Positions 47,601 through 58,590 of a stretch of 64,000 nt of DNA are shown piece after piece; the stretch's first letter is position 1, and every line of letters begins with the position of its first letter. Source of the stretch: Symsagittifera roscoffensis (taxonomy: Eukaryota; Xenacoelomorpha; Acoela; Convolutidae). Below the pieces are notes generated by a model. It had not been told where the DNA came from, made no database searches, and saw only the letters and a list, made by a program, of their open reading frames with translations. The position numbers and the translations under genes were made by a program. The stretch is taken from the NCBI RefSeq assembly GCF_963678635.1, contig NC_087070.1, positions 3,690,339 to 3,754,338 of the forward strand. The letters are read 5' to 3'.

Positions 47601-50600
47601 AAAGGACAGTTCAGTACAAACACAGGTTCTTGTTACTGATGAAAAAACACCACCGAAGAAGTATCGTAGCGTAAAGGACAGTTCAGTACAAATACAGGTT
47701 CTTGTTACTGATGAAAAAACACCACCGAAGAAGTATCTTAGCGTAAAGCACAGTTCAGTACAAATACAGGTTCTTCTTACTGATGAAAAAACACCACCGA
47801 AGAAGTATCGTAGCGTAAAGGACAGTTCAGTACAAATACAGGTTCTTGTTACTGTTGAAAAACACCACCGAAGAAGTATCGTAGAGTAAAGGACAGTTCA
47901 GTACAAATACAGGTTCTTGTTACTGATAAAAAAACACCACCGAAGAAATATCGTAGCTTAAAGGACAGTTCAGTACAAATACAGGTTCTTGTTACTGATG
48001 AAAAACACCATCGAAGAAGTATCGTAGCGTAAAGCACAGTTCAGTACAAATACAGGTTCTTGTTACTGATGAAAAAACACCACCGAAGAAGTATCGTAGC
48101 GTAAAGCACAGTTCAGTATAAATACAGGTTCTTGTTACTGATGAAAAAACACCACCGAAGAAGTAGCGTAGCGTAAAGGACAGTTCAGTACAAATACAGG
48201 TTCTTGTTACTGATAAAAAAACACCACCGAAGAAGTAGCGTAGCGTAAAGGACAGTTCAGTACAAATACAGGTTCTTGTTACCGATGAAAAAACACCACC
48301 GAAGAAGTATCGTAGCGTAAAAGACAGTTCAGTACAAATACAGGTTCTTGTTACTGTTGAAAAACACCACCGAAGAAGTATCGTAGCGTAAAGGACAGTT
48401 CAGTACAAATACAGGTTCTTGTTACTGATGAAAAACAACACCGAAGGAGTATCGTAGCGTAAAGGACAGTTCAGTACAAATATAGGTTCTTGTTACTGAT
48501 GAAAAACACCACCTAAGAAGTATCGTAGCGTAAAGGACAGTTCAGTACAAATACAGGTTCTTGTTACTGATGAAAAACACCACCGAAGAAGTATCGTAGC
48601 GTAAAGGACAGTTCAGTACAAATACAGGTTCTTGTTACTGATAAAAAAACACCACCGAAGAAGTAGCGTAGCGTAAAGGACAGTTCAGTACAAATACAGG
48701 TTCTTGTTACTGATGAAAAAACACCACCGAAGAAGTATCGTAGCGTAAAAGACAGTTCAGTACAAATACAGGTTCTTGTTACTGTTGAAAAACACCACCG
48801 AAGAAGTATCGTAGCGTAAAGGACAGTTCAGTACAAATACAGGTTCTTGTTACTGATGAAAAACAACACCGAAGGAGTATCGTAGCGTAAAGGACAGTTC
48901 AGTACAAATATAGGTTCTTGTTACTGATGAAAAACACCACCTAAGAAGTATCGTAGCGTAAAGGACAGTTCAGTACAAATACAGGTTCTTGTTACTGATG
49001 AAAAACACCACCGAAGAAGTATCGTAGCGTAAAGGACAGTTCAGTACAAGTACAGGTTCTTGTTACTGATGAAAAAACACCACCGAAGAAGTAGCGTAGC
49101 GTAAAGGACAGTTCAGTACAAATACAGGTTCTTGTTACTGATGAAAAAACACCACCGAAGAAATATCGTAGCGTAAAGGACAGTTCAGTACAAATACAGG
49201 TTCTTGTTACTGATGAAAAACACCACCGAAGAAGTATCGTAGCGTAAAGCACAGTTCAGTACAAATACAGGTTCTTGTTACTTATGAAAAAACACCACCG
49301 AAGAAGTAGCGTAGCGTAAAGGACAGTTCAGTACAAATACAGGTTCTTGTTACTGATGAAAAAACACCACCGAAGAAGTATCGTAGCGTAAAGGACAGTT
49401 CAGTACAAATACAGATTCTTGTTACTGATGAAAAAACACCACCGATGAAGTATCGTAGCGTAAAGGACAGTTCAGTACAAATACAGGTTCTTGTTACTGA
49501 TGAAAAACACCACCGAAGAAGTATCGTAGCGTAAAGGACAGTTCAGTACAAATACAGGTTCTTGTTACTGATGAAAAAACACCACCGAAGAAGTATCGTA
49601 GCGTAAAGGACAGTTCAGTACAAATACAGGTTCTTGTTACTGATGAAAAAACACCACCGAAGAAATATCGTAGCGTAAAGGACAGTTCAGTACAAATACA
49701 GGTTCTTGTTACTGATGAAAAAACACCACCGAAGAAGTATCGTAGCGTAAAGGACAGTTCAGTACAAATACAGGTTCTTGTTACTGATGAAAAAACATCA
49801 CCGAAGAAGTATCGTAGCGTAAAGGACAGTTCAGTACAAATACAGGTTCTTGTTACTGATGAAAAAACACCACCGAAGAAGTAGCGTAGCGTAACGGACA
49901 GTTCAGTACAAATACAGGTTCTTGTTACTGATGAAAAAACACCACCGAAGAAGTAGCGTAGCGTAAAGGACAGTTCAGTACAAATACAGGTTCTTGTTAC
50001 TGATGAAAAAACACCACCGAAGAAGTATCGTAGCGTAAAGGACAGTTCAGTACAAATACAGATTCTTGTTACTGATGAAAAAACACCACCGATGAAGTAT
50101 CGTAGCGTAAAGGACAGTTCAGTACAAATACAGGTTCTTGTTACTGATGAAAAACACCACCGAAGAAGTATCGTAGCGTAAAGGACAGTTCAGTACAAAT
50201 ACAGGTTCTTGTTAATGATGAAAAAACACCACCGAAGAAGTATCGTAGCGTAAAGGACAGTTCAGTACAAATACAGGTTCTTGTTACTGATGAAAAAACA
50301 CCACCGAAGAAGTATCGTAGCGTAAAGGACAGTTCAGTACAAATACAGGTTCTTGTTACTGATGAAAAAACACCACCGAAGAAGTATCGTAGCGTAAAGG
50401 ACAGTTCAGTACAAATACAGGTTCTTGTTACTGATGAAAAAACACCACCGAAGAAGTATCGTAGCGTAAAGGACAGTTCAGTACAAATACAGGTTCTTGT
50501 TACTGATGAAAAAACACCACCGAAGAAGTAGCGTAGCGTAACGGACAGTTCAGTACAAATACAGGTTCTTGTTACTGATGAAAAAACACCACCGAAGAAG

Positions 50601-53600
50601 TAGCGTAGCGTAAAGGACAGTTCAGTACAAATACAGGTTCTTGTTACTGATGAAAAAACACCACCGAAGAAGTATCGTAGCGTAAAGGACAGTTCAGTAC
50701 AAATACAGGTTCTTGTTACTGATGAAAAACACCACCGAAGAAGTATCGTAGCGTAAAGGACAGTTCAGTACAAATACAGGTTCTTGTTACTGATGAAAAA
50801 ACACCACCGAAGAAGTATCGTAGCGTAAAGGACAGTTCAGTACAAATACAGGTTCTTGTTACTGATGAAAAACACCACCGAAGAAGTATCGTAGCGTAAA
50901 GGACAGTTCAGTACAAATACAGGTTCTTTTTACTGATGAAAAAACACCACCGAAGAAGGAGCGTAGCGTAAAGGACAGTTCAGTACAAATACAGGTTCTT
51001 GTTACTGATGAAAAAACACCACCGAAGAAGTATCGTAGCGTAAAGGACAGTTCAGTACAAATACAGGTTCTTGTTACTGATGAAAAAACACCACCGAAGA
51101 AGTAGCGTAGCGTAAAGGACAGTTCAGTACAAATACAGGTTCTTGTTACTGATGAAAAAACACCACCGAAGAAGTAGCGTAGCGTAAAGGACAGTTCAGT
51201 ACGAATACAGGTTCTTGTTACTGATGAAAAACACCACCGAAGAAGTATCCTAGCGTAAAGCACAGTTCAGTACAAATACAGGTTCTTGTTACTGATGAAA
51301 AAACACCACCGAAGAAGTAGCGTAGCGTAAAGGACAGTTCAGTACAAATACAGGTTCTTGTTACTGATGAAAAAACACCACCGAAGAAGTAGCGTAGCGT
51401 AAAGGACAGTTCAGTACAAATACAGGTTCTTGTTACTGATGAAAAAACACCACCGAAGAAGTATCGTATCGTAAAGGACAGTTCAGTACAAACACAGGTT
51501 CTTGTTACTGATGAAAAACACCACCGAAGAAGTAACGTAGCGTAAAGAACAGTTCAGTACAAATACAGGTTCTTGTTACTGATGAAAAAACACCACCGAA
51601 GAAGTATCGTAGCGTAAAGGACAGTTCAGTACAAATACAGGTTCTTGTTACTGATGAAAAACACCACCGAAGAAGTATCGTAGCGTAAAGGACAGTTCAG
51701 TACAAATACAGGTTCTTGTTACTGATGAAAAAACACTACCGAAGAAGTATCGTAGCGTAAAGCACAGTTCAGTACAAATACAGGTTCTTGTTACTGATGA
51801 AAAAACACCACCGAAGAAGTATCGTAGCGTAAAGCACAGTTCAGTATAAATACAGGTTCTTGTTACTGATGAAAAAACACCACCGAAGAAGTAGCGTAGC
51901 GTAAAGGACAGTTCAGTACAAATACAGGTTCTTGTTACTGATGAAAAAACACCACCGAAGAAGTATCGTAGCGTAAAGGACAGTTCAGTACAAATACAGG
52001 TTCTTGTTACTGATGAAAAAACACCATCGAAGAAGTAGCGTAGCGTAAAGGACAGTTCAGTACAAATACAGGTTCTTGTTACTGATGAAAAAACACCACC
52101 GAAGAAGTAGCGTAGCGTAAAGGACAGTTCAGTACAAATACAGGCTCTTGTTACTGATGAAAAAACACCACCGAAGAAGTAGCCTAGCGTAAAGGACAGT
52201 TCAGTACAAATACAGGTTCTTGTTCCTGATAAAAAAACACCACCGAAGAAGTAGCGTAGCGTAAAGGACAGTTCAGTACAAATACAGGTTCTTGTTACTG
52301 ATGAAAAAACACCACCGAAGAAGTATCGTAGCGTAAAGGACAGTTCAGTACAAATACAGTTTCTTGTTACTGATGAAAAACACCACCGAAGAAGTATCGT
52401 AGCGTAAAGCACAGTTCAGTACAAATACAGGTTCTTGTTACTGATGAAAAAACACCACCGAAGAAGTAGCGTAGCGTAAAAGACAGTTCAGTACAAATAC
52501 AGGTTCTTGTTACTGATGAAAAAACACCACCGAAGAAGTAGCGTAGCATAAAGGATAGTTCAGTACAAATACAGGTTCTTGTTACTGATGAAAAAACACC
52601 ACCGAAGAATTATCGTAGCGTAAAGGACAGTTCAGTACAAATACAGGTTCTTGTTACTGATGAAAAACACCACCGAAGAAGTATCGTAGCGTAAAGCACA
52701 GTTCAGTATAAATACAGGTTCTTGTTACTGATGAAAAAACACCACCGAAGAAGTAGCGTAGCGTAAAGGACAGTTCAGTACAAATACAGGTTCTTGTTAC
52801 TGATGAAAAAACACCACCGAAGAAGTAGCGTAGCGTAAAGGACAGTTCAGTACAAATACAGGTTCTTGTTACTGATGAAAAAACACCGCCGAAGAATTAG
52901 CGTAGCGTAAAGGACAGTTCAGTACAAATACAGGTTCTTGTTACTGATGAAAAAACACCACCGAAGAAGTATCGTAGCGTAAAGGACAGTTCAGTACAAA
53001 TACAGGTTCTTGTTACTGATGAAAAACACCACCGAAGAATTATCGTAGCGTAAAGGACAGTTCAGTACAAATACAGGTTCTTGTTACTGATGAAAAACAC
53101 CACCGAAGAAGTATCGTAGCGTAAAGCACAGTTCAGTATAAATACAGGTTCTTGTTACTGATGAAAAAACACCACCGAAGAAGTAGCGTAGCGTAAAGGA
53201 CAGTTCAGTACAAATACAGGTTCTTGTTACTGATGAAAAAACACCACCGAAGAAGTATCGTAGCGTAAAGGACAGTTCAGTACAAATACAGGTTCTTGTT
53301 ACTGATGAAAAAACACCACCGAAGAATTATCGTAGCGTAAAGGACAGTTCAGTACAAATACAGGTTCTTGTTACTGATGAAAAACACCACCGAAGAAGTA
53401 TCGTAGCGTAAAGCACAGTTCAGTATAAATACAGGTTCTTGTTACTGATGAAAAAACACCACCGAAGAAGTAGCGTAGCGTAAAGGACAGTTCAGTACAA
53501 ATACAGGTTCTTGTTACTGATGAAAAAACACCACCGAAGAAGTAGCGTAGCGTAAAGGACAGTTCAGTACAAATACAGGTTCTTGTTACTGATGAAAAAA

Positions 53601-53842
53601 CACCGCCGAAGAATTAGCGTAGCGTAAAGGACAGTTCAGTACAAATACAGGTTCTTGTTACTGATGAAAAAACACCACCGAAGAAGTATCGTAGCGTAAA
53701 GCACAGTTCAGTACAAATACAGGTTCTTGTTACTGATGAAAAACACCACCGAAGAAGTATCGTAGCGTAAAGGACAGTTCAATACAAATACAGGTTCTTG
53801 TTACTGATGAAAAAACACCACCGAAGAAGTGCCGTACCGTAA
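44668..53842. repeat. Homogeneous 72-bp tandem array, about 127 copies
   Basis: The unit runs ACAGTTCAGTACAAATACAG, GTTCTTGTTACTGATGAAAA, AACACCACCGAAGAAGTATC, GTAGCGTAAAGG. Most units are 72 bp; many are 71 bp through loss of one A in the A6 run. Copies differ at few sites: AGTATCG/AGTAGCG, AAGGACAG/AAGCACAG and a few others. 72 bp equals 24 codons. Plus-strand units read SSVQIQVLVTDEKTPPKKYR, with stops in the TAG variants. Minus-strand units read RYFFGGVFSSVTRTCICTEL and stay open for up to 254 codons (51648-52412). I annotate it as a mini-satellite; any coding role is unproven. Confidence 0.97.
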
Positions 53843-54173
53843 ACGACAATATCGGACGCTTCAACGCCGAACTTTTTTCCTTGTTGTCCCGAGCAACGCT
53901 GAGGAGGCATATATAGGATCCAAACCATATGGATGTGCACATTGTCACGCAGAAAAAGAAAATTGTAGAAAAAAATGTAATAAAAGGCTTCAAATAATTA
54001 AGTTTTGCCAACGTCTGAAGTATGTCAGTCTTTCCTCAAGAAAGCACTGGATAATCAAGGATGAATGCATTGTGGTTGTGGAACAGAAGACAAACATAAC
54101 TTTTGGCACAAAAAAAATAGAACAGTACAACTCAATTGTCAAAAATATCCAAAGAAAAAGATGCCCTCGATAA
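53829..54173 (+). CDS. Hypothetical cysteine-rich ORF at the right edge of the array
   Basis: A 114-codon frame starting in the last repeat unit and ending TAA. The middle has YGCAHCHAEKENCRKKC and later KHWIIKDECIVVVEQ, which look more protein-like than the surrounding AT-rich sequence. The array's own plus frame continues into another frame (NIGRFNAELFSLLSRATLRR) and stops near 53918, so a frame shift or splice would be needed to join them. No family is recognised. It may be a transposon-gene fragment or the remains of the gene from which the array grew. Confidence 0.3.
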   Translation: MPYRKRQYRTLQRRTFFLVVPSNAEEAYIGSKPYGCAHCHAEKENCRKKCNKRLQIIKFCQRLKYVSLSSRKHWIIKDECIVVVEQKTNITFGTKKIEQYNSIVKNIQRKRCPR

Positions 54174-54789
54174 CTTGACGGCCAATTTCATAATTGAGTA
54201 CTAGAGGTTATGAACATTGCTGTTGACTTAAACACGAACATCCAACTTCCTGTGATGTATGACGACCTTTCTAGTGTACTTCAACAAATGAACCCCAATT
54301 AGGTACATGTATGCCTGTTAATCAAGCATTGTACGGGTCCGTCCTTACAGATGGAAATCAAGGATGTCGTCAAAATGCGAGCGGTTAGATCTAATGGAAA
54401 GACCTGATGCTTAACTGCTTTTTTATTCCTGTATCGTGATTTTTTGTTTTTTTTGTAAGGTTTCACAACTCTGATCGCCCCTTAACTTTGAGCATCACTG
54501 GAACTTCACTTGCCAGATAAAAAAAAACTGGGGTACTTTTCTGCATTTTGGTATTCGGACCAATTAATTTGTTTCATTTCAATTTGGAAAAAATTCTCAG
54601 CAGGAACGATATGCGACGCCCTGCAGTTGAATAGAACTATAAAGCGTATTGGTTATTATCCAAAAATTTATCAAAGCCCTTATTTTCAAACTCCCATTAA
54701 CTTCAAATAAAATTGCACCTTAATCCATATCGATTAGTTTTTGGAAAAAAAACATCGAAAAACAATCAATTTTGGACAATATTAAAGAT
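54174..54789. other. Flank right of the array
   Basis: Short open stretches such as MNIAVDLNTNIQLPVMYDDL (about 54210) and MEIKDVVKMRAVRSNGK (about 54352) may continue the hypothetical gene as exons, since CTTACAG precedes the second. The evidence is weak. Confidence 0.3.
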
Positions 54790-55171
54790 CAAGTGTGAAA
54801 ATTCAAGTTAGGAATACTAATACAACCGATTAGCTTAGCTAGCCTGATTTCAACTTGGAACGATTTTGTTGTACAGATATTTCGTCACGCATAAATCGTT
54901 CGCGTTACGCTTTCAGCATTATGAATGAACTCTTCAAAGCGCGCATAATTTAGTCCAGAGCATGGCCAAATTGGCAATTTTCAAACTCCCAGAGTTTTGC
55001 AAAAAACGATTGCAGATAAAATATCTTTTTCTATTTGATTTCAAGGAGTCGATATCTTTAATGGGGTAAAAAATTATTTGTTAAAAACTATTATTTCGAT
55101 CGCCGAAAATCGACTAAATAAAAAACCACCCCATGCATAAATATTCCGTTTTCTTCGAAAATCGGAACATT
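54790..55171 (-). mobile_element. Helentron-like non-autonomous repeat, copy 6
   Basis: Shares GCGTTACGCTTTCAGCATTA and TCAAAGCGCGCATAATTTAG with copies 1 and 2, and ends TTCTTCGAAAATCGGAACA. Confidence 0.6.
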
Positions 55172-55530
55172 AAAACTTGGAAATTGAAACATCTCTTTAA
55201 CTTTGACCTTATGGCATCAATGTATGCTTTGAAAACATCCATCAACAAGCTGTTGTGAAGAGTCATAAATTCTCTGACGAAAAAAAAAACACCAAGAGCT
55301 TAGGTACCACATATTTTTTTGGAAAGTTGGAAGAGTTTAACGAAGAAATTGCTCTGATAAAAACTTTAGATCAAAAAAGTTGGTAAATAACCCAGCAAAA
55401 GAGATTGGGCTACAAGAAATTAAAAGAAAAATTAAAAACTTCCTTCCTAATATTTTCCCTTTGCTTAACTAAAAGTCTTCAGAAGGCTGAGAAATTTTTC
55501 ACCTCTTTCAATTTAAATTATCGTTGTGAT

Positions 55531-55721
55531 CAAGTGCGGATTTAGGGGGGGGGGGGGGGAGGGGGGACGGACGCTTCTCCCTCGGGGATTCGACCCCCTG
55601 CCTATAGTGCTTTAGGAGAGCTCGGAAAATCAATTTGGTTGACCTAAAAAAAAGGTCGTCAAAAATTTTCGAACATTTTTTGAAAATCCGCCCCCTCGAG
55701 AAAATCCTAGATCCGCCCCTG
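55531..55721. mobile_element. hAT-like MITE with 8-bp target duplication
   Basis: Starts CAAGTGCGGATTTAGGGGG and ends TCCTAGATCCGCCCCTG, an inverted terminal repeat. Flanks GTTGTGAT (55523-55530) and GTTGCGAT (55722-55729) match at seven of eight positions. At 191 bp it has no coding capacity. Ends of the CAGGGGCGGAT type with 8-bp duplications are typical of hAT elements. Confidence 0.82.
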
Positions 55722-56459
55722 GTTGCGATTATGTAGTTTTCGAGAAAAAATATCAAAATGGGATATTACAAAACGCAGTTGAAATTAACAACATAAAGTT
55801 CAGTTAATACTCACAACGTCAAACTTCCAAAAGAGTCTTAAGCAATTTAAGAAAGAAGTAAATTTTGAAATGGAAAACGATTTAGATGACTAACGGTTTA
55901 AAAGAGGTAAGTTTAAGTAAAAACGTGGTAAACGCATTCAATGAGCGAGTGGGTTATATATGCGCGGAACAAAAAGGTTTTTATTCATTCACATTCTTGT
56001 TTCTTGTGTCTAAGGAAAAGGCAAAAATAACAAAAAAGACAAGAAAGGAAGTTGCAACGGTTTTGCCTATGGTGTGTACAATGAACGAAATTCTAGAGTA
56101 CGTAAAGAATTTTTGCTAAAAGGCAAATGTATACGCTATACTCTACTTACTTGTAGAGAACGGAAATGTTACTCGGAGCGTTTTTTTTTGTTTTTCAGTC
56201 GAATTATGGTTGTAGTTTTGCCGAGTGATTCTTGACAATTTAGTGCGAAAAGTGCGTCAATTAAGAGGAGACAATCACTGAATGTGCTGATTATAGGGAG
56301 AGTTGAATGATCTCTATAATACAATGATGATTTAAATCATCTGAACAAAAAGAGCCCAAACTTGGAAATTCAAACGCAGTGATCTGAAACTCGCTAACAA
56401 AAATTCGCTGAAGTAATTTCATAACCCAAAAAAACGGAAGACGGGCCTCTCGCACTGAA
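55722..56459. other. Unassigned sequence with one 77-codon open frame
   Basis: The plus-strand frame 55886-56119 (MTNGLKEVSLSKNV...) has no known motif. No supporting signals are seen. Confidence 0.35.
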
Positions 56460-57680
56460 ATTTCAGAAATGATAAACGATTATATTGGATTTTTACTGTC
56501 AGTCTCTATAAAATAACAAAAATACCCGATAATAATCAATGAAAAATGGATTATAATGATACTATTTTCAAGCAATAAAATCCAAATATAATCGATTATA
56601 ATCGATAATTTTCAACTTATTTTCAAAAAATTTTATCTAAAGAAAAATAATCAATTTAACCGATTTTAAAGCATTATAATCCATTTGTTAAAATCTTTCG
56701 GTGTAATGTTTTCATTTTTTCATAATAACCCGCTCTCAGTATAAAGAGAAAATTTTTCCGAAAATCTCTTTAAATCTCGTATAATCTCTTATAATTCTTA
56801 TAATCTCTTAAAATCTACTATAATAGATTATAATCCTTTTTTCTGTCAAAACCTCTAAAAGTGAGATGTCATGTCCCTTTTTGGTTCACCTGAACATAAA
56901 GTTTTACCACCAAACAAAAGTTTTATAGAGATCCCTTCATATTAGTTGAAAGAATCCCGTGGTAGTTGAAAGAATCACTCTTCTATATAAATCATGAAAC
57001 TAAAGCAGGATGCTGATATTTTGGTGTTCAAAAATTTTTTAAACGTGCATAATGAAACAATTATAATCAAGAAGAAATAAAAAAACGTTATAAATTTGAA
57101 TTGATTTGAAAACTGTTAAAACAATTTATTCATTTTTCAGATAAACCAACGTCTACGAAAAGCATAAAATATAAGCAATTCAGGTGGAAGGTCGAAGACA
57201 AAATGGGCAAACAAAAGGATTTACAAGCAATTATAATAGATTATAAAAGATTTTTTCTGCGAAACAATAGAAATAGAAATTCGGATAAAAATAACCGATT
57301 ATTATCGATTATAATGTACTATAATTGATTATATTTGTTTTCAAGAAGAGATATTACAATCGATTTTTAATTGATTAAAATCAATTTTTTCTAAAATTTT
57401 GCAAGACTGGTAATAAAATCATATTATAATCAATTTTCAATGCTGGAAACTGGATGCGGCAATGTTAAAGTAAGTTAGTTATTTTTTTCTCTCGCTAAGT
57501 TTCAACTTTTTTAATCGCGTTTTTGAAAATTTATATAAAATCACGTATTTTTGATATTATTTTAATTGAGTTTTATTCGCGCGTTCAAACCAGCGTTTAA
57601 ACCCAAACCATCCCTCCACATGCGTTTACCACACCGACTAAACGGGGGAGGGGCGTACGGGGAGGACGTGTGGGGACTTT
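56460..57680. repeat. TAATCGATTA/ATTATAAT-rich dispersed repeat, copy 2
   Basis: Has the same word usage as 40700-41500: ATAATCGATTATAATCGATA at about 56590, then ATTATCGATTATAATGTACT at about 57302. A GC-rich part (about 57600-57680) has ACTAAACGGGGGAGGG, resembling GTAAACTGGGGAAGG at 41058. Confidence 0.6.
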
Positions 57681-57799
57681 CAAAAAAATTCCAAAACTTA
57701 GTCGATTTTTTTCAGGTCGGCCAAGTTGACTTTCCGCGCACTCCCACAACACTAAAAAGAACGCATTTCGACCAAATTTTTATCAAACTTAACCATGAT

Positions 57800-58080
57800 G
57801 TGGACTAATTTATCCGCGCTTTGAAGTATTTATTCATGATGCTGAAAACAAAAACGCGAGTTAATTATGCGTGGTGAATTATCCCGCACAACAAAATTGT
57901 TCCAAATTGAATTGAGGCCAGCTAATTAGTAGTGTAAATTTATTCGACTATTATATTCATGCATGGTTTTCGATAATGTTCATTGTTAAGAATTTGCCAC
58001 TGTTTTCTTTTAGTAAGACTATTTAAAGGGCAATCGGAACGTTCTAGGCGTTGCCCTTATATGCGAGCAGTGTTGTTCAC
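57800..58080 (+). mobile_element. Helentron-like non-autonomous repeat, copy 7 (truncated)
   Basis: The 3' end GGGCAATCGGAACGTTCTAG, then GCGTTGCCCTTATATGCGAG and CAGTG, matches copy 5. The 5' part is lost. Confidence 0.55.
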
Positions 58081-58368
58081 CTTGTGAATCACCTGAACAC
58101 AAAATGTTTCCAGGAAACAAAAAATTCTTGAGGGTCTCGTCAAATGAACAAACTTTAATGAAAAATAAAAACACAATTTGCATCTTTAAAAGAATACAAA
58201 CGAGAAAAAGTAATAAAAACAACTGTTTTTTGAGTTGATATAAAAACTTTCTGCCATAAAAAATCTTAATATCAGACTAGCAACGATGATCAAAAGCACA
58301 AATTACTATAAGCAAGTCAAAGTAAAAAAAATGAAGTAACAGATTTTATTTGATTGAATTCTATTATT

Positions 58369-58590
58369 GTTCCGACTTTCGTAACGAAAGAAACGGAATA
58401 ATTGTGCTCGGGGTGGTTTTTTCTGCAGAAAAATGTTGACTTTGTCAATCATTCAAAATTTATTGTTGTCGTGAGATTCAAAGTTATTGTTGTCGTTTCT
58501 TTATTAAATTTAACTTTTTCATGTTATTACTGCTCCACAGACCTTAAGAGGCAGCTGGAACATTCAGGGCTTTGCCCTGATACGAGCAGT
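58369..58590 (+). mobile_element. Helentron-like non-autonomous repeat, copy 8 (short but with both ends)
   Basis: 5' end: GTTCCGACTTTCGTAACGAA, itself containing the stem-loop CTTTCG-TAA-CGAAAG. 3' end: GCAGCTGGAACATTCAGGGC, then TTTGCCCTGATACGAGCAG. This is the smallest copy with both ends (222 bp) and shows the family's architecture best. Confidence 0.7.

Noticed and set aside
51648-52412. 254-codon minus-strand ORF as a repetitive protein gene
   Set aside because: It is a stretch of 72-bp satellite units that happen to lack the A-run deletion. No start context, splice signals or unique ends.
55886-56119. 77-codon ORF as a small gene
   Set aside because: No recognisable domain or signal, and it lies among dispersed repeats.
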